Part shown: positions 51,568-59,764 of the stretch, in pieces
Layout of the letters: each line of letters opens with the position of its first letter
Position numbering within the stretch: the stretch's first letter is position 1
Source of the DNA: JACKAQ01 sp965227145
GTDB lineage: Bacteria; Calditrichota; Calditrichia; RBG-13-44-9; J075
Direction: 5' to 3'
DNA length: 64,000 nt
Assembly (NCBI GenBank): GCA_965227145.1
Contig: OZ245730.1
Location: forward strand, 4,526,001 to 4,590,000
The notes under the pieces: generated by a model
Told to the model about the DNA's origin: nothing
What the model saw: the letters and a program-made list of their open reading frames with translations, nothing else
Database searches by the model: none
Program-made: the position numbers and the translations under genes

Positions 51568-53715
51568 CTATTGATAGATGACTGGCAACATTAATTTATC
51601 ACCGGGAAACAACTGCTCTAATTTATTTAAATCGTTAAAATAAAGCAAAAGATTTACGGGAAACTTATATTTTTTGCGGGCGAGATTCCACAGATTGTCG
51701 CCGGACTGGATGGTGTGTTGAATCAGCTCCACCCGAGCGGAATTCTGGAAATATTTCTGAATTAGCCCCATGTGATAGTTGAGCCGTTTTTGCAGAAATA
51801 CGTCCGGCGAAGTGGTTGAGAAATCCAGTTTCAGGCGTGCGCCGGTTTTCATATTACTGCTTCGCGATAACCCGTTCACGCGGCGAATGGTGCTGGCATT
51901 GTTACCCAGCCATTCTGCAAAATGCCCGACCGTTTCCTGCGGATAAACAATTATTTCATCACCATCCGGGCGAAGCCGGGTAACCAGCATTTGCTGAAGT
52001 TCGATGATGGATATCTCCCGGCCATCCACAACCAATTGCCAGCTAATTTCCGGAGTGCTTGCTTCAACATGGGCAACAACGGGAGGCGCTTCAACTGGTT
52101 TTTCCGGCTCAACCTCAGCAATTTCAACGGGTTGCGGCGCCGGCTCATCTGGGGATATTTGCCACATAAAATCAGGGAATTTTTGCTGAACAGGATTTTC
52201 TGCAACCTGCATTCGCGGCAAATCCAGCGGATATTTTAGCGGCTGCCCGTCCAATTTGGTAATCAGCGGTTCGGCTTCCGCAGTTGTCGGTTCCAATTTT
52301 TCAGCAACAGATTCAACAATTTCCACCGGTGCGGGCGGGTCAATTTCTGCCACCAAAACCGGTTCTTCTACAATTTCAACTGGCGGGTCGTTGAGTGCCA
52401 GTAACCAGTTCATCGTTTCCGGATTTTCGGTGTAAATATCTGTTTTATCAGGAGATATCACACCAAATTGCATGTCGCGAATATTTTTCTGCACCTTTGC
52501 CCGACGCGCGTAAATTTCCTGCAACTGGCGAATGGCGATGCTGTTGCTTTTGGGCAAAAGCTGCGCAAGCTTGATTTCACCGATTACTTCGTCCGATGCA
52601 CCAAGTGATGCCAAAATATCCCGTGCGCTGCTTTCCAGCGGCAGCCGGAGGGTATATTTGGCAGGGACATATGTTTGTCCTTTCCAGACACTCCGGTTAT
52701 ATCCGGGATTTAGCCGTTCCATTTCTGTTTTATCCAACTCAAACTGATCGACAAATCGCGCCAGATTCAGGTTTTTTGGCAACTCAATTTCCTGAAATTC
52801 CAGCACCGGGTCTTTCGCTGCGTTGGGGAAATAGTGATCGAGGCTGTCGCAAATTTCCACAACTGCCAGCACTTCGGGATAAAAATTTTTCGATGCGAAA
52901 CCAAAACTGCGCCGCAAATATTTATCGCGAATGGTCAGATAATCGCCGTGCAACCGTTTGGCTTTTTGCATGCTGCCCAAACCGTGATTGTATGCGGTGA
53001 TCGCCAATGCCCAATCATCCAGCAACCGGTAGTTAAATTTTAGCAGTTTTGCGGCTGCGCGGGTGGCAACGAGCGGGTCAAACCGTTCGTCTTTAATCCG
53101 GTTAACTTTCATGTATTGGCGTCCGGTGCTGCGCATAAATTGCCACATTCCCGATGCACCCACATGCGATCGCGCTTCCGGATTAAACGACGATTCTACA
53201 TGCGGCAAATAGATCAGTTCCCGCGGCAATTCGTATTCCTGAAACACTTTTTCGATATACGGCAAATAGGTGAACATCCGCTGAACGCCGGCCAAAAAAT
53301 TCTCCCTGATGCCGCGTTGCGCCCGGATATTTTTCGATGCATTCAGAAATTTATCGGAATCTGTATTTTTCAAAAACAACATGTAAACGGTGTTTTCCCA
53401 ATACGTCAGGTTCGCTACATCAAATTGTTTGTTGTGGAAACGGAGCAACAATTCTTCAACTTCTTTACGGGCTTCTTTCAGTTTGTTGTCTTCTTCCCGT
53501 TCGGTCAACGATGTATCGAGCGTGATGGTTTTATACACCAGACTGAGATCATCCACATCGTGAATGACAAATTGGTTTTTCGCCACTTTCGCAAAAACAT
53601 TTTTCCAGAAACGCACTTCGGTATCGAGCGCTTCCCGATGCGGGAGGTGGTTTTGATAAACTTCTTCGCCGGCGGCGATTGTGATACCGGCAAAGCACAA
53701 TAAAAACCCCAACAT
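51568..53715 (-). CDS. LysM-containing membrane-bound lytic transglycosylase (MltD-like)
   Basis: Cleaves the glycan strands of peptidoglycan. From this ATG there are 715 residues: signal (LGFLLCFAGITIAAG), a ~130-residue helical region, an SLT catalytic domain (~165-300) with the Glu in YLPHVESSFNPEARS and GASGMWQFM, then a Pro/Glu-rich linker and a C-terminal LysM domain (IQSGDNLWNLARKKYKFP). An upstream start is possible: an in-frame ATC at 53731-53733 has AAAGGAG seven bases before it and would give a typical basic n-region (KKAVYM). It overlaps nothing and lies 30 bases after the other transglycosylase gene. Confidence 0.88.
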   Translation of the reverse strand: MLGFLLCFAGITIAAGEEVYQNHLPHREALDTEVRFWKNVFAKVAKNQFVIHDVDDLSLVYKTITLDTSLTEREEDNKLKEARKEVEELLLRFHNKQFDVANLTYWENTVYMLFLKNTDSDKFLNASKNIRAQRGIRENFLAGVQRMFTYLPYIEKVFQEYELPRELIYLPHVESSFNPEARSHVGASGMWQFMRSTGRQYMKVNRIKDERFDPLVATRAAAKLLKFNYRLLDDWALAITAYNHGLGSMQKAKRLHGDYLTIRDKYLRRSFGFASKNFYPEVLAVVEICDSLDHYFPNAAKDPVLEFQEIELPKNLNLARFVDQFELDKTEMERLNPGYNRSVWKGQTYVPAKYTLRLPLESSARDILASLGASDEVIGEIKLAQLLPKSNSIAIRQLQEIYARRAKVQKNIRDMQFGVISPDKTDIYTENPETMNWLLALNDPPVEIVEEPVLVAEIDPPAPVEIVESVAEKLEPTTAEAEPLITKLDGQPLKYPLDLPRMQVAENPVQQKFPDFMWQISPDEPAPQPVEIAEVEPEKPVEAPPVVAHVEASTPEISWQLVVDGREISIIELQQMLVTRLRPDGDEIIVYPQETVGHFAEWLGNNASTIRRVNGLSRSSNMKTGARLKLDFSTTSPDVFLQKRLNYHMGLIQKYFQNSARVELIQHTIQSGDNLWNLARKKYKFPVNLLLYFNDLNKLEQLFPGDKLMLPVIYQ

Positions 53716-53745
53716 GTAAACAGCTTTTTTGATGGCAAAACTCCT

Positions 53746-55992
53746 TTAATTGGGTGATTCAATCTTTCCGGTTTCGCGGAACCACGGCTCCCGGGCAACT
53801 TTCGCCGGGAAATCCGCCAATTCTTCCGTAACAAGGTGCGGATGAATAATCAGATGATACAACCAGTAATATTTCATCACGCCCCGAACATATTGGCGCG
53901 TTTGTTCATATTCAATATTTTCCATAAAATAATCATCGTCATCTGTCAGATAGACCTTTCGCCAGCGATCCACCCGATGCTCACCGGCGTTATATGCCGC
54001 CAGCGCGTGATACATATTGCCGTCGTATCGCTTCAGCAATTCCGAAAGATAATAGCTGCCCAGCAAAATGTTGAAATCCGGCTCGAACAACCGGCGCACG
54101 TCCGTCATTTCCATGCCAAGACTTTCGCTGAGGCGATCCGCTGTCGGCGGGATAATTTGCATCAACCCGTATGCGTTGGCATACGATGTAATTTGCGGCT
54201 CAAACGCGCTTTCCTTTTTCATCACTGCCCAAATGCTGGCCGGCGTGATGTTCCATTTCCGGGCGTAAGTGTTCACTTCGCTGTTAAAATACAACGGATA
54301 TAAATTTTTGAACAGAAAAATCCATTCTTTCCAGTCGCTCCGGACAAAATGATTCAAATATACCCGTTGATAATAGCGATACGCCCGCCCGAAATTCTGA
54401 AGCCGCTCATTCATTTCGCCGAGCGCAAAAGTGAGTTCCCAGCCCGGTTCGTTCAGTTTTTCCGCCAAAACGTTTAGCTCGCGTTGGGCATAGTTTTCAC
54501 CGAAAACTTCCTGAACCAGCAACGGGCGTTGAAAATCATTCAAATATTTGGGCAGATAGCTCACCGGTTTGTGGTGAATTTCGGACAACAGCGAATCTAC
54601 CAGCTGATGGATATGCGCGGTGGATTGAGTGGTCAGAAACGCTTTCATCGTATAATAATTATCGAACGGTTGCGCGATAATGGTGCTCAGCAATGCAACC
54701 CGCATCGAATCGTTGCCTTCTGCGGCGTACGATTTAGCGATCCAATACGTCATCCGGGGATTCCAGATATCATCGGATTTGCGATTGAGCGCCGCTTTCC
54801 AATAGCCTCGGGCTTGCTCAAATTCGCCATCCCGGAAATGCGATAAACCAATGCGAAACCGCGCTTCCGGCGTCAGTTCGTAGCGGCTGTAGCTGGTTAT
54901 CAGCCGTTGATAATATTCCCGGGCAGCATCCGGGCGACCCTGTTCTTCGCTCAGCCAGGCGATCACCCACAGCACTTCTGCGGCAAGTGCATCGCTCGGA
55001 TAGCGTTTCTGGAATGTGTCATATGCTTCAATGGCTTTGTCTTTCAAACCCATTCGCAGGTAGCAGCGGGCAAAATTCAAATCGATATGGCGTTTGTATG
55101 TCGCCGTTACAAAACTGTCCCGTTGGGCTTTGGCAGCTTGCAGCGATCCCCAATATTGTTTTTCTTCGTACAATTTGCGGATTTTTAACCACCGCAATAA
55201 TTCGGATTTACCGCCCAATTTTTCCTGATGTTTCAGCAGCGCATTCATCTCCGGGTATTGTTCGGTTTCCGCAAGATAGCTGAACATATTTTGGAGCGCG
55301 GTGGCGGTCAGAACGGCATTATCATATTTACTACGGATTTCCCGGTAGGCAACCCTGCTTTGCGGATGAAACGGATACTTTTTCATCAGTGTAAATGCTT
55401 CGTCGGTTAACGCCTGTGTGTTACCGAGTTTTTTAGCGATGTGCATCAGGCGGCCGGTAATTTCGCCTTTGTCGAATCCGCGATATTTTATCAGCCGGCT
55501 GTACAGCGTTTTGGCAGATTGCCATTTGCCCTGCTGAAAATAAATTTCAGCAAGCATTGAATCTGCGGAAATGCCCATCGGGCTGTTGGGATAGCGGCTG
55601 CGATACATCTCCAGTATCGATGCGGCATTGCCGGGCAGCGATGAAGCCATCAGCGATTTTGCCGCAAAAAAGTCGGCGTAATCACCAATTTCAAGTGTTT
55701 TTATGGATTGATTGCCAAGCTCGGCTGCGGCTTTTTCGAACTGTCCGGTCTGGAACAAACAATAGCCGATTTTCAACAATATTTTGGGAAAACGAGTGCC
55801 CAATTCGGGATTTTTGGCGACTGCGGCTTCATAAAAAACCAGCGCATTCGCAAAATCGCCGGATTCGTAATATTGGTTGGCCCGGTTGTAATCATCGATA
55901 TCCGGGGTTTCGGCTGTTGCCGGAATCGCGAGCAGAAATACTCCGCTCAACACCCCAATCAGATGTAAAAATCTTTTCAGCATATCCGCCAC
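53746..55992 (-). CDS. Soluble lytic transglycosylase with TPR repeats (Slt70-like)
   Basis: A 748-residue peptidoglycan-degrading enzyme. A signal peptide (FLHLIGVLSGVFLLAIPATA) leads into a long helical TPR-like region (~30-560), for example YYESGDFANALVFYEAAVAK. A C-terminal SLT domain (~585-730) has the catalytic Glu in VMKKESAFEPQITSYANAYG and the markers LMQIIPPTA, LAAYNAGEHRVDRW and QTRQYVRGV. This layout matches Slt70 with a superhelix in front of the catalytic domain. It begins the transglycosylase/STAS unit. MLKRF, three residues on, is an alternative start. Confidence 0.9.
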   Translation of the reverse strand: MADMLKRFLHLIGVLSGVFLLAIPATAETPDIDDYNRANQYYESGDFANALVFYEAAVAKNPELGTRFPKILLKIGYCLFQTGQFEKAAAELGNQSIKTLEIGDYADFFAAKSLMASSLPGNAASILEMYRSRYPNSPMGISADSMLAEIYFQQGKWQSAKTLYSRLIKYRGFDKGEITGRLMHIAKKLGNTQALTDEAFTLMKKYPFHPQSRVAYREIRSKYDNAVLTATALQNMFSYLAETEQYPEMNALLKHQEKLGGKSELLRWLKIRKLYEEKQYWGSLQAAKAQRDSFVTATYKRHIDLNFARCYLRMGLKDKAIEAYDTFQKRYPSDALAAEVLWVIAWLSEEQGRPDAAREYYQRLITSYSRYELTPEARFRIGLSHFRDGEFEQARGYWKAALNRKSDDIWNPRMTYWIAKSYAAEGNDSMRVALLSTIIAQPFDNYYTMKAFLTTQSTAHIHQLVDSLLSEIHHKPVSYLPKYLNDFQRPLLVQEVFGENYAQRELNVLAEKLNEPGWELTFALGEMNERLQNFGRAYRYYQRVYLNHFVRSDWKEWIFLFKNLYPLYFNSEVNTYARKWNITPASIWAVMKKESAFEPQITSYANAYGLMQIIPPTADRLSESLGMEMTDVRRLFEPDFNILLGSYYLSELLKRYDGNMYHALAAYNAGEHRVDRWRKVYLTDDDDYFMENIEYEQTRQYVRGVMKYYWLYHLIIHPHLVTEELADFPAKVAREPWFRETGKIESPN

Positions 55993-56277
55993 TATTTTTT
56001 ATGATTTGTCCGTGTTGAACAAATTTATCACAGTTCTATTTCGTTTTGATAAACTACCGGCTAAGATGCGATGAAGACACTTCAAAATCAGGACCGGCTT
56101 CGTATGTGATGCCACGTGATGAATTTACAGTATAAGACTTAATTATCGATAGATTCAGGTCAAACTAAAGCAAACATTAAATTTAACATCACCAGTTTAA
56201 CACGTTTTTGCCGGTTTGCGTTCCCGGATTTGCAGGTAGAATTTGAGCCGGATGAAAATTGTTTTTCTGCAGATTAC
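55993..56277. other. Intergenic stretch upstream of the lytic transglycosylase
   Basis: About 285 AT-rich bases between two minus-strand genes. It must hold the promoter of the transglycosylase unit, but I cannot place -35 and -10 boxes with confidence. No gene or repeat seen. Confidence 0.4.
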
Positions 56278-56314
56278 AAAAAAGCGCGGCTTCCGTTTCC
56301 GGTGCCGCGCTTTT
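56278..56314 (-). terminator. Terminator of the large secreted protein gene
   Basis: An 11-bp perfect stem (56280-56290 with 56304-56314, core AAAAGCGCGGC) and a 13-base loop. On the minus strand six T follow (56283-56278). It lies 30 bases past the gene's stop codon. Confidence 0.85.
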
Positions 56315-56344
56315 GTAGAATTGAATGGCTGTTCGGCGGCTGTT

Positions 56345-59300
56345 TTACTTCATCAAAATCATTTTCCGGACGGTTGAGAAATTTGCTCCGGCTTCGATGC
56401 GATAAAAATAGATTCCGGAGGTAACGCTGTTACCGGAATCATCCCGGCCATCCCAACGGACGTCATAAATTCCGGCGGAATAGCGGGCATTTGCCAGCGT
56501 ACGCACCTTTTGACCGAGGGTATTGTAAATTTGCAATAAAACCGTTGCGCGCTCCGGCACCGAAAAACGAATAGTCGTTTCCGGGTTGAACGGGTTAGGA
56601 TAATTTTGATCCAGCGCAAAAGTTTGCGGGGTTACATCGCCGGGCAAATCGGCAATGCCAACCGGCGTTTTGAAGAATTGGAGTGACCGCTGAACGATCG
56701 TATTCCGGCGCTCAACGTCGGTGATTGCTTCGAATCCGAAGCCCAAAATAACCGCTTTGGATGCGCCATTGTTGTAGGTAACACCCGCGGTTGCCGTTGC
56801 TACCGCACCGTACCGGAGTTCCTGTGTGGTGCGGGTTGCATCGTTGATAATCAGTTGATCGCGGGAAATTTGATTGCCGGCAGCACCAGCACCGGTGATC
56901 AGCACCAGCCCGTCACCGATAATTCCGCCGGTTTCGCCGCGCACAACCGGCGTTGCGGAGTTTTGCACATAACCGATGCCCAGCTGGTTCATCAGCGCTG
57001 TGCCGTTCAGTTCCTCAACAATATCCTGACCGGAGAGAAACAGCTTCCCACCATTGTTGAGATGCGCCAACAGTTCCGCAGCTTCGTCGGAGCTAATGGC
57101 GTTGCTATCGCTGTCGCCAGTAAACCAGATGACGATGCCGTTGGGATATTCCGCCATTTTATCGGCGGTCGGCAATCCTTTTTCGACAACGTCCCAATGG
57201 TGATAATTTTGGGTATCCGCCATTGCTGCGGTGATAAAATAATTTTCGTAATCGCTGCCGTCGTCGTCATCCACAATCATCAGATCCGCCGGGGAAAGCT
57301 GGATATCCAGATTCGTACCGAGCGTATCGAGCAATACACCGTTCATTTCGGTGTATGGATATGGCGATTCCGGATAAATCCGCAAATCATATTCACCGAT
57401 AAAACTGGGCTGAACGAAATTGCCGCTGCTATCCGTATCCAAAACGATGTAGGGTTCGGGATTCGGGTTATCTTTCGCATAAAATTCGATGTGGGCGAAT
57501 ATGCCTTCGGACGAACTTTCATCCGAAATTTGCCCGCTAAAATCCGCCTGCAGCTCCGGCTGCAACGCAACATTCACCGGAATGGTGAAATACGGCTCCA
57601 ATGTTACCGTTTGCGATGTGGTTTGATATTCAAATTTGCTGACGGTAACCGTTACCGAGTCTGTCGGAGCACCGAACTGGAAATCACCGTTCTCATCGGT
57701 TAATTTTACGGCACCGCTTTCCTCAATTTTCACGGAAGCGTTTTCCAGCGCATCGCCGGTTGCCTCTGCGGTGATGGTTCCATTGATGGCATATTTGAGC
57801 GAGAATGCGCCGATTCTGTTCGCCCAGGTGTTGGACGGCGCTTTGGCGTATTCGATTAACGCCCAAATGACGGACGGGTTTTTGGGGTCCGGTGCAATGC
57901 CCAAATAATCGCCCCAGCGATTCCGGGTGCCGCCAAAGGTGACCACATAATTGCCTTCACCGGCTTTCAGCAATGTGGATGGCGCCAAACCCGGTGCATC
58001 GGTTGCACGGCGTCCGGTAAATGCGGCGCCGGCGTATTCGTTGTCGCCGGAACGGGTGTAAGCGATGACGATATTTTCATCTTCATCCACCATTATTGCA
58101 GGATATAGATAATAATATCCGTTCGCACCAAACGATACATCTTCAATTACGGAATCGTTATTGACATCCAGTTGCAGGTATCGCGCAAAAGCAAACTGGT
58201 TTCCGGTTCCACCGGCAATTGCGGTTGACGTCCACAATTTACCATTTACATAAACGGCGTTACGATATGCCCGGCGACCGGAGTTAATGCGCGGTGTTCC
58301 GCCGCCCAACTGATTGGCATCCGGTGGTTGTTGGGTGGTGGTGGTCGAAATGTTCACAGCCGTAAGTGTCGGCGTGCCAAAAACGCCGAGCGGATCGACA
58401 ATTTTCCACAACGTAATAAACGTTCCGGTGATGTAAGGTGAATCCACAACCATATATGCGGTGTTATTTGTCGTTTCCATATGCGAAGCGACAATCGGCG
58501 GGCCATCCACCCGGACACCGCTGTTGTTCGGATCGCGGAAATCCCAAAAATCTGTGTAGGTTACTGCCGGGCATGCCGGATCGTATAATTCGGATTTGGG
58601 GATGATTCGCAATTTGCAATATTGGAACCCTTCGGTAAAACTAAACTGGCGTCCGGAAATGTAAACAGCCTGATGATCGTATCCCATTTTCTGGTAATCG
58701 CCCCAGTTGCCAACATCAACCGTTCCGTTTAAATGTGCCGGAAACGCATAATTGCACCAGTTGCCCATCGGGTTATCGTCATCCGAAACGGAAACGAGCC
58801 AATAACCGGTTTGGTTTGCATCGTTTTGTAAATCCCAGCACATCACAAAGCGATTATCGATGTTATCGTAAACCACAATCGGATCGAACAATCCGGAATA
58901 CGGCAATACATTTTGGAACCACGCGTCTGCGGATCGCGAAAATAGCGCATTCCCCTGTTTGTCGTAAAAAACAAATGACGAGTTGACCATCGAAACGATG
59001 TGTTCCGGTCCCACCGCCATAATCGGATCCGGCGGTATGGAATTGGTTTGGGTATTCGCTTCAAAATCGATCACAATATTGGGCGTCGTATTCGCCTGTG
59101 GCGCAAGTCCGGTTACGGATGCGTCATAAAATTCGTTGCTGCCCATCGGTGCCGATGGTGGCGTTACGTTAAAACGGTCTTCCACATACGGCGGATTCAG
59201 ATGCTCCCAAAATGGGTTAACAATCCGTTTGCGATGCGGCTGAAGAGGTTCTTCCGGTTTGTTGGTAAACTGGTCGGTCGAAACGATGGCGCCGGCGCCG

Positions 59301-59449
59301 ATCGATCCAGCGGCCGGACCCTGATAAATTTGTGCATAAAGCCCACCGAGAAACGAAAAAATCATTAAAAAACAACCCGTAAACAGCGTCATTTTTAAAT
59401 TGAATTTCCGGGATGTTTTTCCCCGTTCTGCAGTACCCTCAAATTGCAT
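56345..59449 (-). CDS. Large secreted protein with type IX-like C-terminal domain
   Basis: A 1034-residue cargo protein. Signal peptide near residues 20-42 (TLFTGCFLMIFSFLGGLYA). Residues ~100-560 form a domain with DPIMAVGPEHIVSMVNSSFV and FDPIVVYDNIDNRFVM, like beta-propeller or exo-alpha-sialidase-like proteins (tentative). Residues ~565-650 hold a carboxypeptidase-like regulatory domain (INGTITAEATGDALENASV). Residues ~735-940 hold a GATase1/DJ-1-like module (IVDDDDGSDYENYF, NNGGKLFLSGQDIVEEL), then the sorting domain with FALDQNYPNPFNPETTIRF and the ending RKMILMK. Strong AAGGAGGT six bases upstream supports the start. Confidence 0.85.
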   Translation of the reverse strand: MQFEGTAERGKTSRKFNLKMTLFTGCFLMIFSFLGGLYAQIYQGPAAGSIGAGAIVSTDQFTNKPEEPLQPHRKRIVNPFWEHLNPPYVEDRFNVTPPSAPMGSNEFYDASVTGLAPQANTTPNIVIDFEANTQTNSIPPDPIMAVGPEHIVSMVNSSFVFYDKQGNALFSRSADAWFQNVLPYSGLFDPIVVYDNIDNRFVMCWDLQNDANQTGYWLVSVSDDDNPMGNWCNYAFPAHLNGTVDVGNWGDYQKMGYDHQAVYISGRQFSFTEGFQYCKLRIIPKSELYDPACPAVTYTDFWDFRDPNNSGVRVDGPPIVASHMETTNNTAYMVVDSPYITGTFITLWKIVDPLGVFGTPTLTAVNISTTTTQQPPDANQLGGGTPRINSGRRAYRNAVYVNGKLWTSTAIAGGTGNQFAFARYLQLDVNNDSVIEDVSFGANGYYYLYPAIMVDEDENIVIAYTRSGDNEYAGAAFTGRRATDAPGLAPSTLLKAGEGNYVVTFGGTRNRWGDYLGIAPDPKNPSVIWALIEYAKAPSNTWANRIGAFSLKYAINGTITAEATGDALENASVKIEESGAVKLTDENGDFQFGAPTDSVTVTVSKFEYQTTSQTVTLEPYFTIPVNVALQPELQADFSGQISDESSSEGIFAHIEFYAKDNPNPEPYIVLDTDSSGNFVQPSFIGEYDLRIYPESPYPYTEMNGVLLDTLGTNLDIQLSPADLMIVDDDDGSDYENYFITAAMADTQNYHHWDVVEKGLPTADKMAEYPNGIVIWFTGDSDSNAISSDEAAELLAHLNNGGKLFLSGQDIVEELNGTALMNQLGIGYVQNSATPVVRGETGGIIGDGLVLITGAGAAGNQISRDQLIINDATRTTQELRYGAVATATAGVTYNNGASKAVILGFGFEAITDVERRNTIVQRSLQFFKTPVGIADLPGDVTPQTFALDQNYPNPFNPETTIRFSVPERATVLLQIYNTLGQKVRTLANARYSAGIYDVRWDGRDDSGNSVTSGIYFYRIEAGANFSTVRKMILMK

Positions 59450-59691
59450 GAAACTACCTCCTTGGCATTTTCGAAATCATCGAATAATATATTTTTACTG
59501 GATTGAACACGATTTCGGGAAAGAAAACGAGATACCTTTCGGTTAAAAAATACTGCAACGGTGATTATAAAAATGCATTTTCCCGTTTGCGCCGTTTTCT
59601 GTAAAAAGAATGTTTAAATTCCAAGGTTTAATTAAATACTTAACGCCTTTAAAAGCAACTTTTTACACGATTGAAAACCGATTTTTTTCAC
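59450..59691. other. Intergenic stretch between the two cargo genes
   Basis: About 240 AT-rich bases holding the ribosome binding site of the gene at 56.3 kb (59456-59463) and presumably its promoter. No ORF or repeat seen. The terminator of the metalloprotease gene lies at its right end. Confidence 0.5.
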
Positions 59692-59742
59692 AAAAAAAAA
59701 GCCGGACCGATGATTCGCTATTGCGAGAGCATCAATCCGGCT
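59692..59742 (-). terminator. Terminator of the metalloprotease gene
   Basis: AGCCGGA (59700-59706) pairs with TCCGGCT (59736-59742) with a further inner pairing TGAT/ATCA. On the minus strand the hairpin is followed by eight T (59699-59692). It lies 22 bases past the stop codon. Confidence 0.82.
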
Positions 59743-59764
59743 AAAAAGTACAGCTGATAAAACG

